Shown here in pieces: positions 17,035-24,580 of a stretch of DNA of 64,000 nt. The notes under the pieces are model-generated. The model worked only from the letters and a program-made list of their open reading frames with translations. It was not told the DNA's origin and ran no database searches. The DNA is from Bacteroidota bacterium (GTDB lineage Bacteria; Bacteroidota; Bacteroidia; Sphingobacteriales; Sphingobacteriaceae), in assembly GCA_013288685.1 (NCBI GenBank), contig JABDBM010000004.1:1-64000 (forward strand), written 5' to 3'. Within the stretch, counting starts at the first letter, position 1. Every line of letters starts with the position of its first letter. The translations under genes were made by a program, and so were the position numbers.

Positions 17035-18264
17035 TTATTGAGCCTTCAAGGCCGTTACCACATTTAGTTTAGACATTCGCCAGGCAGGGTATACGCCCGA
17101 TAGCGCACCAAAAATTAAGCATACCAATAAGCCTATGCCTAATACCGTAAAGTTTATACCCAATTCGAGATTAGGTATAAAACTGGCGCTATTAATTAAC
17201 TGGATTGCGATAAACGAAAGCACTAACCCAATGATACCACCCAACAGCGTTAAAATGATATTTTCCACTATAAACTGGTAAACCAATGTTTTTGAAGAAG
17301 CGCCAAATGCTTTGCGAACCCCAATTTCAGACGAACGTTCCATAATCCTGGTAATGTTAATGTTTACCAGGTTAAGTGTCGGCAACGACATAAAGATGAA
17401 TACAAAAACGCCGATTACGGTAAGCACCAGCACAACGCCATTCTGACTTTCGTTACCTGTATCAACATAACTGGCTACGTATGAATTGGCATGGCTGTAT
17501 AGATGATCGAACTGCTTTTTATCTTCCACCGGTATCCGCGAAACAATCTGGTCGTATTCCGCCTTCATTTTGGGCACATCGGCAGTAGTTGCTCCCAATA
17601 ATATTGCGTTGAAACCGCCCATGTAACTTTTGCTCTTATAGTCGGTTTTCGATACTGTGTACGGCAGGTATATTTGGCTATAAGTCATATAGCTGGTTAT
17701 AGGAATATCTTTTACTACCCCAATTACCCGGTATTTAACGTTGTCAGCCTCAATAAACTTGCCGGTTACCGAGGGTACATCTCCAAAATATTCCTTCTTC
17801 ATATCTTCGGATATCACAGCCACCCGTTCGGCGTTCGCTACCTGTTGCCGATTAAAGGGCTTGCCCTCTAAAAAATCATATTCCAGCACATCCCAATAAT
17901 TGGCGTCGGTGTATTTATAGTCAACCGCTATTTTTTTATTGTTGATATAAGTATTTGTGCCGTTAAAGCCCGAGAATATGGTCATCTTTTGAGGCGTTTT
18001 CATCCCACCGGCAAAATGGCTAAGGAAATAATAAGAAGGCGAACTTGAGTTCATACTTTGTTTTCCTCTTTGCTCCAGCCGGTTAATGTAAAGAGAGCGG
18101 TCACGTTTTTTATCGGGATAATTGTCGCCTACAACCTTATCAATAAATGAAGTTAAAACTAACAATATAGTCAGCGTAAAGCTGATGCCAAACAAGCTGA
18201 TAAAAGTGAAAAACTTTCTTCGGCGTAAAACCGCTATGGCTATTTTAAAATAATTTTTAAGCAT
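17035..18264 (-). CDS. MacB/FtsX-like ABC transporter permease
   Basis: The 409-aa paralogue has the same four-helix layout: N-terminal helix at about 19-41, a MacB_PCD-like periplasmic domain (VAVISEDMKKEYFG and the VIGVVKDIP segment), then three C-terminal helices with SSEIGVRKAFGAS as the cytoplasmic coupling segment. It is 24 bp from the ATPase upstream and 26 bp from the second permease downstream. Two unequal permeases with one ATPase is a common Bacteroidota arrangement, implying a heterodimeric membrane core. Confidence 0.9.
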   Translation of the reverse strand: MLKNYFKIAIAVLRRRKFFTFISLFGISFTLTILLVLTSFIDKVVGDNYPDKKRDRSLYINRLEQRGKQSMNSSSPSYYFLSHFAGGMKTPQKMTIFSGFNGTNTYINNKKIAVDYKYTDANYWDVLEYDFLEGKPFNRQQVANAERVAVISEDMKKEYFGDVPSVTGKFIEADNVKYRVIGVVKDIPITSYMTYSQIYLPYTVSKTDYKSKSYMGGFNAILLGATTADVPKMKAEYDQIVSRIPVEDKKQFDHLYSHANSYVASYVDTGNESQNGVVLVLTVIGVFVFIFMSLPTLNLVNINITRIMERSSEIGVRKAFGASSKTLVYQFIVENIILTLLGGIIGLVLSFIAIQLINSASFIPNLELGINFTVLGIGLLVCLIFGALSGVYPAWRMSKLNVVTALKAQ

Positions 18265-18288
18265 GATCTTAATTTTTATCGGATTAAA

Positions 18289-18954
18289 TTATTGAACCTG
18301 CGAACCATCAAATAAGCGTACCAAACGGTGAGTTTTATGGGCCATATTTTCATCGTGCGTAACCATTACTATAGTGGTGCCATCGTTTTGGTTAAGCTTC
18401 ATCAGTATATCCATTATTTCGTTACCCATGGCGCTGTCCAGGTTACCGGTAGGCTCATCCGCAAGTATAATTTCGGGACGGCCAACTATAGCCCTGGCAA
18501 TGGCCACGCGCTGTTTTTGCCCGCCCGATAGCTGGTTGGGAAAGTGTTTTAGCCTGTTGGCTAAGCCTACTTTTTCCAATGCTTCGGTCGCTAACATTTT
18601 CCGCTCTTTGGCACTGCTCGAACGGTATAGCAGCGGCAACTCCACATTATCCAGCACCTGCAAATCGTTAATCAGGTGATAGCTTTGAAAAATAAAGCCA
18701 AGCTTTTTATTCCTGAATTGCGCCAGCTGCTGATCGTTGAGTTTGTCTGTGGTTTGACTGTCGATCTGAATATTGCCTTTTGACGGCGCATCAAGCAGGC
18801 CCATAATATTCAGTAAAGTACTTTTGCCGCAGCCCGACGGACCCATGATGGATAAAAATTCGCCCTTGGCTACATCAAGGCTGATGCTGTTGAGCGCCAA
18901 AGTTTCTACTGTGTTGGTGCGATAAACTTTTTCTATGTTTTGTAAACGTATCAT
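18289..18954 (-). CDS. ABC transporter ATPase (LolD/MacB type)
   Basis: I place the start at the ATG at 18954-18952 ([14 protein letters not shown], 221 aa). The track start at 18999 adds fifteen residues that do not look like part of the fold. Walker A is GPSGCGKST, the signature is [15 protein letters not shown], Walker B is [12 protein letters not shown] and the switch histidine lies in MVTHDENMA. The length and the EPTGNLD motif are typical of LolD/MacB/FtsE-like ATPases that power envelope machines. It sits directly upstream of its two permeases. Confidence 0.93.
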   Translation of the reverse strand: MIRLQNIEKVYRTNTVETLALNSISLDVAKGEFLSIMGPSGCGKSTLLNIMGLLDAPSKGNIQIDSQTTDKLNDQQLAQFRNKKLGFIFQSYHLINDLQVLDNVELPLLYRSSSAKERKMLATEALEKVGLANRLKHFPNQLSGGQKQRVAIARAIVGRPEIILADEPTGNLDSAMGNEIMDILMKLNQNDGTTIVMVTHDENMAHKTHRLVRLFDGSQVQ

Positions 18955-19052
18955 AATATTTAATTTTTGTTTTTGTGATTCTATGTTGTTAATGATCAAT
19001 TAATGTTATTTTGGGTATCAGCTTTTGCCTTTCTGCTACCAGCCTTTCACCT

Positions 19053-20516
19053 CTATTTATAGGTTATTTTTTCATTTTTCTCAAAGTCATATAGTGATAG
19101 GTAGCGCAATTGATAATAGGCGCTCCAAAAGTCCCTCAGGGATTGCACATAATCTCGTTTGGCCTGGTCGTTTTCAGTAAATGCCAAACTCAGGTCGGTA
19201 ATGCTTAAGTCGCCCAATACGTAGCGCTCACGTGCTATTTTGTATTTTTCGGATGCAATGCTGTCGGCCTCGGCAGTTAAAGTCAGCTGATCTTTCATCA
19301 CATTAAACAGCGAAACCTGGGTAACTATTTGTTGCTTAAATGTTTGCTTATCCTGTTCAACAGAATACTCCACAAACTGCTGGTTTGCCTCGGCTGTTTT
19401 TATTTTAGCTTTTGAGCGACCCCAATCCAGCACAGGTATCGAAAATTGAAGCTCAATCAACTGCTGGTTTTGCGGCGAACGATAAACCCCCGGAATACTG
19501 GTTGCCGAATTAGATGTACCCAAATTTGCTGTTAAAGTAGCTGTTAAGCCAGTTTGGCCTCGGGCAACGGCAACGTCCCGCTTGGCTTCGGCAACCTTGC
19601 GCATAAACGCTATTGCATCCGACCGGTTGGCGAAAGCTTCTGCCAAAACCCTGTCGGCAGTTACGGTCATCTGGCTGATGATTTCGGGTACAACCAATAC
19701 TATTTTGCCATCGCCGTCCTGGCCCGTATAAGCACGTAAATTAAGGGTAGCTATTTCCGCGTCGCGTTTCGCAGTGCCTACCGCTTTCCTGGCATTCAGC
19801 TGTTCCAGTTGCAATTGCAAAATTTCATTCTTCGATACCTTTCCCAAATCAAATTTCAGGTTGGCTATTTTTAATATTTTTTGGGTGTTGGTTAAGTTAG
19901 CTTCGGCTGTTTGCAGGTTTACCTGGGCCAGCAGCAAATCGAAAAAATAACCGGTTACCGTAATGGATATTTGCTCCTGTGCTTCAATATAAGCCTGTTT
20001 ACTTTCGTTAAACAGCAAAGGCTGTATCTTTTTGTCCCATTTTAAACTGTTGTACTGCCCCAAAGGCTGACTAAAACCTATGGCATAAGGCACCCCATTG
20101 TATAATACGTTATTCCGGTCGAAGTCGTCGAACCGCTGCAATTGGGTTGTACCATAAATTGTTGCCCCGGTGGCAGTGATGGTCTGACTAAAATTCAAGT
20201 TTAACGCCGAGTTATCGTAATGTATAGGCTGAAAAACAATAGTTCCATCCGGCTGAATAACCGGTGTACTGGTTTTGCTGTACCCCGGCAAATTGCCACT
20301 TAACGACAGCTGTGGCTGATAGTTTGATTTAAACGTGCGCCACTGCCAGTATTTGGTTTCCCGTGTTGTCAGGGCTTGTTTGGCGGCTATGGAGTTATCC
20401 TTCGCCATCGCTACAACCTGCTGCAAAGTGAGGCGCGTAGTATCGCTATTGCCCGCATAAACAAACTGGCAACCGGCGGTAAAGAGAAGTATGATAAATA
20501 ATATTTTCATGATCAC
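19053..20516 (-). CDS. TolC-family outer membrane efflux protein
   Basis: The 487-aa protein has a signal peptide (MKILFIILLFTAGCQFVYAG, cleavage probably after VYA) and two repeated TolC-type halves rich in long Ala/Gln/Glu helices, for example AEANLTNTQKILKIANLKFD and the AKAKIKTAEANQQF region. It would form the trimeric outer-membrane channel for the pump encoded around it. The start may be either of two closely spaced Met codons (20516 or 20510). It lies between the adaptor and ATPase genes, which is the expected place in a tripartite efflux operon. Confidence 0.9.
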   Translation of the reverse strand: MIMKILFIILLFTAGCQFVYAGNSDTTRLTLQQVVAMAKDNSIAAKQALTTRETKYWQWRTFKSNYQPQLSLSGNLPGYSKTSTPVIQPDGTIVFQPIHYDNSALNLNFSQTITATGATIYGTTQLQRFDDFDRNNVLYNGVPYAIGFSQPLGQYNSLKWDKKIQPLLFNESKQAYIEAQEQISITVTGYFFDLLLAQVNLQTAEANLTNTQKILKIANLKFDLGKVSKNEILQLQLEQLNARKAVGTAKRDAEIATLNLRAYTGQDGDGKIVLVVPEIISQMTVTADRVLAEAFANRSDAIAFMRKVAEAKRDVAVARGQTGLTATLTANLGTSNSATSIPGVYRSPQNQQLIELQFSIPVLDWGRSKAKIKTAEANQQFVEYSVEQDKQTFKQQIVTQVSLFNVMKDQLTLTAEADSIASEKYKIARERYVLGDLSITDLSLAFTENDQAKRDYVQSLRDFWSAYYQLRYLSLYDFEKNEKITYK

Positions 20517-20521
20517 TGATT

Positions 20522-20676
20522 AAAACTATTTATGTGACTTTTGACCACAGATTTATTTTGATTTTTGTGATTTCGTTGATTTCTTTTGTCTGAACCTTGA
20601 TTATGGAGATTTCAGGATTTACCTGATTAAAAAACTTATTCAACTTAATTCAACTTAATCCAACTTAATCAACTAC
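20522..20676. repeat. Short-period repeat tract between adaptor and TolC genes
   Basis: Four consecutive 10-bp units run at 20638-20675 (ATTCAACTTA, ATTCAACTTA, ATCCAACTTA, ATCAACTA) and stop at the adaptor stop codon. To their left is a looser tract of GATTT words (CACAGATTTATTTTGATTTTTGTGATTT...) related to the elements at 15.6 and 22.1 kb. There is no ORF and no obvious promoter. Confidence 0.7.
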
Positions 20677-21924
20677 TCATTGAGTAATCGTAACCTCCTT
20701 CGAATTCTTAAACGCGCTCATATCCGATGTTATCACTACATCACCGGGCTTAACGCCATCCTGTATCTCCACAAAATCAAAATTGGTGAGGCCTATGTGT
20801 ACTGTTCGTTTCTCGGCTTTGCCATTGTTCAGTACGAAAATATCCTGCAGGTTCGGGCCTTTAAATGCTGCGCCGTTGGATACTTCCATTACGTGGTTGT
20901 GGGTTGCAGTTACCAGGTAAACCTCTACCTTCATGTTGGGGCGAAGCTGTTTGTTATTACGCTCGTCCAGTTGAATTTCGAAGCTGATGATACTGTTTTG
21001 CACCGATGGCGACACATTGGCCACATGGCCGCGCAGTTGAATGTCATTTATCAATACGATAACAGGCAGTCCCACATGCATCTGATCCAGCGAGTTATCC
21101 GAGATGCTGCCAGTTACTTTAAAGCTTCCCAAATCGGCTATACGGGCAATTTGTTCGCCTTCTTTTACATTGGCCCCAATGTTTTTATTTACGTAGGTAA
21201 CTACGCCTGCCCGGGTAGCAATGATATTGGCCAAATCGAGCTTGCGCTGCATGGCATCCAGGTCGCTTTTTAAAATATCGGCGGCTATTTCGGCCTCCTT
21301 TATTTCAATTTGCATGGTTTGCTGCTTGTTTTTTATTTCGTTTTCCAGTTGTTTCTTTTCCAGTTGGGCTACTTTAAGGTTAAGTTCGGCTTGCTCAATA
21401 CCTTCGCGGGTGCCACCGCCAGCTGCAAACAGGCGTTTAGCATTCTCCACCGCATCAGCCAGGTTACTGATGTGCAGTTGCTTAATGTCGTTGTTCGATT
21501 GGATATCGTAAAAGCTTTTGCTCAGATCCAGTTTTAACTTTTTAATCTCGTTTTGCTTTGACTCCAGTTGAAATTTTTGTTTTTCAAACTCGGTTTGGGT
21601 GGCCGATTTATCGAGCGTCAGTATGGATTGGCCTGCCTTTACCTTATTACCCGCATCCATCAGCACATTTTTAATGGACGCATTGATAGGGCTGGTTAAA
21701 ATCTCTTCAAATTCGGGCAATACCTCGCCGGTAGCATTGATGGTATTCTCAATATTCCCTACCTTTACCACCGAGGTGGTTATTTCAGAGTTCTTTATAG
21801 ATGATTTAAAAAACGAGCGCATCAGCCATATAGCGCCAACGAGTACCGCGATGCTTATTATCGCAATAAAAACCCCTTTTTTTCTTTTCTGTGAAGTAAC
21901 TTCTTCTGTAATCTCTTTATCCAT
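20677..21924 (-). CDS. Periplasmic adaptor (MacA/HlyD-family membrane fusion protein)
   Basis: The 415-aa protein has one N-terminal membrane helix (about residues 17-39), a lipoyl-like half (NTINATGEVLPEFEEILTSP), a long alpha-hairpin coiled coil at about 120-230 rich in Lys/Glu/Gln, the second lipoyl half (TRAGVVTYVNKNIGANVKEGE), then beta-barrel and membrane-proximal domains. This is the MacA-type adaptor that bridges inner-membrane permease and outer-membrane channel. It is the first gene of the efflux operon; a sigma-54-like element lies 31 nt upstream of its ATG. Confidence 0.9.
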   Translation of the reverse strand: MDKEITEEVTSQKRKKGVFIAIISIAVLVGAIWLMRSFFKSSIKNSEITTSVVKVGNIENTINATGEVLPEFEEILTSPINASIKNVLMDAGNKVKAGQSILTLDKSATQTEFEKQKFQLESKQNEIKKLKLDLSKSFYDIQSNNDIKQLHISNLADAVENAKRLFAAGGGTREGIEQAELNLKVAQLEKKQLENEIKNKQQTMQIEIKEAEIAADILKSDLDAMQRKLDLANIIATRAGVVTYVNKNIGANVKEGEQIARIADLGSFKVTGSISDNSLDQMHVGLPVIVLINDIQLRGHVANVSPSVQNSIISFEIQLDERNNKQLRPNMKVEVYLVTATHNHVMEVSNGAAFKGPNLQDIFVLNNGKAEKRTVHIGLTNFDFVEIQDGVKPGDVVITSDMSAFKNSKEVTITQ

Positions 21925-21954
21925 GTGTATAGTACCTTGTATTGCATAGTGTAT

Positions 21955-21969
21955 ACAATTGACGTACCA
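21955..21969 (-). promoter_or_regulatory. Sigma-54-like -24/-12 promoter of the efflux operon
   Basis: On the minus strand the sequence reads TTTGGTACGTCAATTGTATA: TGGTACG, four bases, then TTGTA. Compared with TGGCACG-N4-TTGCA it has exact spacing, an allowed pyrimidine change at the -24 box and one mismatch at the -12 GC (GT). Transcription would begin about 20 nt upstream of the adaptor ATG. The operon itself encodes a sigma-54 activator. Confidence 0.55.
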
Positions 21970-22227
21970 AACATTAGATATTGATTATCAGAATTTTACA
22001 GTTTTAAAACTTCATAAAAGTGATCGATATCGGACAAAAAGTTTGATTATGGACAGAATTTATAACAGATTTCAATTGATTATAATTATTATTTTGGGTA
22101 TCACAGATTAAACTGATTATTCAGATTTCGCAGATTACCTTGAAAGTTGTGTAATTACAAAAATCAATTGAAACTTGTGGCCAAAATCTGCGTAATCATG
22201 TAAATCAGTGAAAATCTGTGATCAAAA
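21970..22227. other. Intergenic region upstream of the efflux operon
   Basis: No gene is visible. Two GGACA words at 22032-22036 and 22051-22055 are spaced 19 bp apart on the same face of the helix, about 75-110 bp upstream of the sigma-54-like promoter, the usual distance for activator sites. A CGATATCG palindrome is at 22024-22031. The left half holds the ATCACAGATT-type repeat that continues into the neighbouring coding sequence. Confidence 0.4.
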
Positions 22228-22250
22228 TCATTCAAATCTGTGATCAAAGA
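22100..22250. repeat. ATCACAGATT-type inverted repeat running into a coding sequence
   Basis: ATCACAGATT at 22100-22109 is answered by its complement AATCTGTGAT at 22213-22222 and again at 22235-22244. The last copy lies inside the oxidoreductase gene and encodes part of its C-terminus. Intervening words (CTGATTATTCAGATTTCGCAGATTA and AATCTGCGTAATCA) are variations on the same phrase. The family is shared with the 15.6-kb element. Confidence 0.75.
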
Positions 22251-23664
22251 TGTCCCTCAGCGCCCTTTTTGCTGCATGATACCCGCACATCCCGTGCACG
22301 CCTCCCCCGGGTGGGGTTGATGACGAGCAGATATAGATGCCTTTAGCGGAAGTTCTGTAAGGAGACAGCCGTAAAGCCGGCCGGGTAAATAATTGTCCGA
22401 TATCGATCACACCGCCATTTATATCGCCACCGATATAGTTGGGATTGTACTCCTCCATTTCTACAGCGTTCATGGAGTGTTTGGCTAATATAACATCTTT
22501 AAAACCGGGCGCAAAACGCTCCACCTGGTTTTCAATGGCTTCGGTCATATCCGTCTGTGATCCATTGGGTACATGGCAATAGGCCCATGCGGTATGTTTT
22601 CCATCGGGCGCACGGGTATAATCGAATATGCTGGGCTGGGCAAGTAGCACAAATGGTTTTGTGGCGGGGAAAGCACTGACTTGTTCGCTATCTGTTATTT
22701 CTTGTATAGTAGCTCCCAGGTGAACTGTGCCTGCTTTATGGCATTCAGGCGCGGTAAACAAAATCGGCGCATCCAGCGCCCAGTCCATCTTAAAAACGCC
22801 CATACCGTAACGGTAGCGTTCCAATTGCCATTTATAGATGGACGAGAATTTGTGCCCTGCTATTTGGAGTAATTGTTTTGGCGTAACATCGAACAAGACA
22901 GCATGTGCCGATGGCAGTTGCTCCATTGATTTTACATAAAAATCAGTTTCAATCTTCCCGCCCAGCGAAATGAAATACGATGCCAGCGCATTTGCTATTT
23001 TGTTTGATCCGCCTTTCGGAATGGGCCAGCCCTTTAAATGCGCCGAAGCCATCAGCACCAATGCAATAGCCGAAGTTGCCAGGTTAGTTAATGGCTGTAT
23101 GGCATGCGCTGCCATACCCGCAAATAAGGCTTTTGTTTCGGGAGTTTTAAATTGTTTGGATAAATAGGCAGCAGATGTTAGGGCTTTAAAACCAAACCGC
23201 GCCATGGCCAATGGGTGTTCCGGATAATGTAGCGGTCCCAAAACGTCGGGGGCAATTAATGGCCAATCTTTTACAACCGGCAGCATCAGGTTAAGATAAA
23301 CCTGCTCATCAACTCCTAATAGTCTTGCGGTTTCTTCTACGGAGTTTTTAATAACAGCCGCAGTACCGTTGTCAAAAGGATGGGCGGCTGCTATTTCGGG
23401 ATAAATATATTCAAGGCCATGATCTGCTAAGGGAAGCGTCTCAAAAAATGGCGATGCCACAGCAAGCGGATGTATAGCAGAGCATATATCATGCACAAAA
23501 CCTGGCAAAGTCAACTCAGCCGAGCGCAGGCCACCTCCGATGGTATCCTTGCCTTCCAGTAATAATACTGAAAGGCCTCGCTGCTGCATTAAAATAGCCG
23601 CAGCTAAACCATTCGGTCCCGAGCCTACAACTATGGCATCATAATCCCGCTTTTCCGGCTTCAT
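22228..23664 (-). CDS. FAD-dependent oxidoreductase, CrtI/phytoene desaturase-like (PYROXD2-like)
   Basis: The 478-aa protein begins with a dinucleotide-binding motif, VVGSGPNGLAAAI (about residues 12-24), then LLLEGKDTIGGGLRS, the typical start of the CrtI/COG1233 family. The C-terminal FAD motif region contains YICSSSTPPGGGVHGMCG. Family members include carotenoid desaturases/isomerases and PYROXD2-like proteins of unknown reaction; no carotenoid genes are nearby. Its ATG abuts the stop of the NIPSNAP gene. The final residues DHRFE are encoded by a copy of the intergenic AATCTGTGAT repeat, so the native C-terminus was probably replaced or extended. Confidence 0.85.
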   Translation of the reverse strand: MKPEKRDYDAIVVGSGPNGLAAAILMQQRGLSVLLLEGKDTIGGGLRSAELTLPGFVHDICSAIHPLAVASPFFETLPLADHGLEYIYPEIAAAHPFDNGTAAVIKNSVEETARLLGVDEQVYLNLMLPVVKDWPLIAPDVLGPLHYPEHPLAMARFGFKALTSAAYLSKQFKTPETKALFAGMAAHAIQPLTNLATSAIALVLMASAHLKGWPIPKGGSNKIANALASYFISLGGKIETDFYVKSMEQLPSAHAVLFDVTPKQLLQIAGHKFSSIYKWQLERYRYGMGVFKMDWALDAPILFTAPECHKAGTVHLGATIQEITDSEQVSAFPATKPFVLLAQPSIFDYTRAPDGKHTAWAYCHVPNGSQTDMTEAIENQVERFAPGFKDVILAKHSMNAVEMEEYNPNYIGGDINGGVIDIGQLFTRPALRLSPYRTSAKGIYICSSSTPPGGGVHGMCGYHAAKRALRDIFDHRFE

Positions 23665-24456
23665 TTAAAACTCGGAATACGCCTTTGGATGGAGAAATAT
23701 AGCATCGATATGCGACACGTTATTTTGGTATTCACTTCTCGCGGATAGCGTTTTCCAGTACGGATCGTTTCCAAAGGCCTTCCAAAGCTTGCCATGGTCG
23801 TCCATGCTGTTAAACGTAATCATATACATCAAATTAGGCATGTGGCTGCCCGCTACGACGTTTGAATAAAAAACAGCGTTAAAGCCTAACCTTTTAAACA
23901 AGGCAACTTCATCGCCATCGTTAAACATTTTCACTTTGTTTACATTATACTTTTCTGTCGGACTTTCATAGCTGCGCAATTCATAAACACGGTCGGTTTT
24001 ATTCGCAGTCAAATCAGGTACAGCCGGCTCCGGCATTTTTGGGAATGCTTTTAAAATTATAGTTTCCAGGCGGGTGTAAGGCATATCATTATACATTGCA
24101 TCCAGAAAATCTTTCCCATCGGTCAAATACTGCTGATCGCTCATCAATTTCTCTTCCGCGTTTTCCAATTGCGACCAGTTACGGAACGGGGTTAAAACAT
24201 AAAGGCGCCTCCCCAGCGTATCGCTTTCAACGGGTTTAAACACACCAACGTTTTTAACACCCATGCGGTGCATGGCCGGTAAGTAGGCATTTTGCAGGTA
24301 GTTGTCCAGCTTGTCTTCCTGTGCCTGTGTTTTTAAATGATATATTTTTAATTGATAGTAATACCTCCCGGCTGCGTTGACATTTGCACTAATAAGCAAC
24401 AAAAAGGCAATCAGCAAACCACAAAGGCGGGCGCTTGTTTTAATAGTCGGTTTCAT
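23665..24456 (-). CDS. Secreted NIPSNAP-family protein
   Basis: The 263-aa protein has a signal peptide (cleavage near ANVNAAG, residue about 29) and two ferredoxin-like NIPSNAP halves: YYYQLKIYHLKTQAQEDKLD (about 32-52) and RVYELRSYESPTEKYNVNK (about 145-163), each beginning with the family-typical Y-E/Q-L-R-x-Y. Function in bacteria is largely unknown. It is immediately followed by the CrtI-like oxidoreductase with no gap, implying joint expression, perhaps as a substrate-binding or accessory protein. Confidence 0.85.
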   Translation of the reverse strand: MKPTIKTSARLCGLLIAFLLLISANVNAAGRYYYQLKIYHLKTQAQEDKLDNYLQNAYLPAMHRMGVKNVGVFKPVESDTLGRRLYVLTPFRNWSQLENAEEKLMSDQQYLTDGKDFLDAMYNDMPYTRLETIILKAFPKMPEPAVPDLTANKTDRVYELRSYESPTEKYNVNKVKMFNDGDEVALFKRLGFNAVFYSNVVAGSHMPNLMYMITFNSMDDHGKLWKAFGNDPYWKTLSARSEYQNNVSHIDAIFLHPKAYSEF

Positions 24457-24524
24457 AAAATCGGTTTTAAATATTCAGCGTGAATTTAGCCCTTTTTGGG
24501 GGAAAGACGAACAGATTTACGAAG

Positions 24525-24542
24525 TTTAAGAAACTTCTTAAA
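24525..24542. promoter_or_regulatory. 18-bp perfect palindrome between hybrid kinase and NIPSNAP gene
   Basis: TTTAAGAAACTTCTTAAA is its own reverse complement around a central AC/GT-like pair. It lies about 40 nt after the hybrid kinase stop and about 70 nt before the NIPSNAP start, so it could be an operator for the NIPSNAP/oxidoreductase pair. No T-tract follows on the minus strand, which argues against an intrinsic terminator. Confidence 0.4.
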
Positions 24543-24580
24543 TCTCCCCTGAGTATTGCCAATTAATAGCAAGTGAATAA

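Noticed and set aside
20638-20675. CRISPR-like array of 10-bp units
   Set aside because: Units are contiguous with no spacers, far shorter than CRISPR repeats, and no cas genes are present. The other phrase repeats fail for the same reasons.
20680-21273. 197-aa plus-strand ORF opposite the adaptor gene
   Set aside because: It is a long shadow frame with no recognisable domain, opposite a complete adaptor gene with clear homology.
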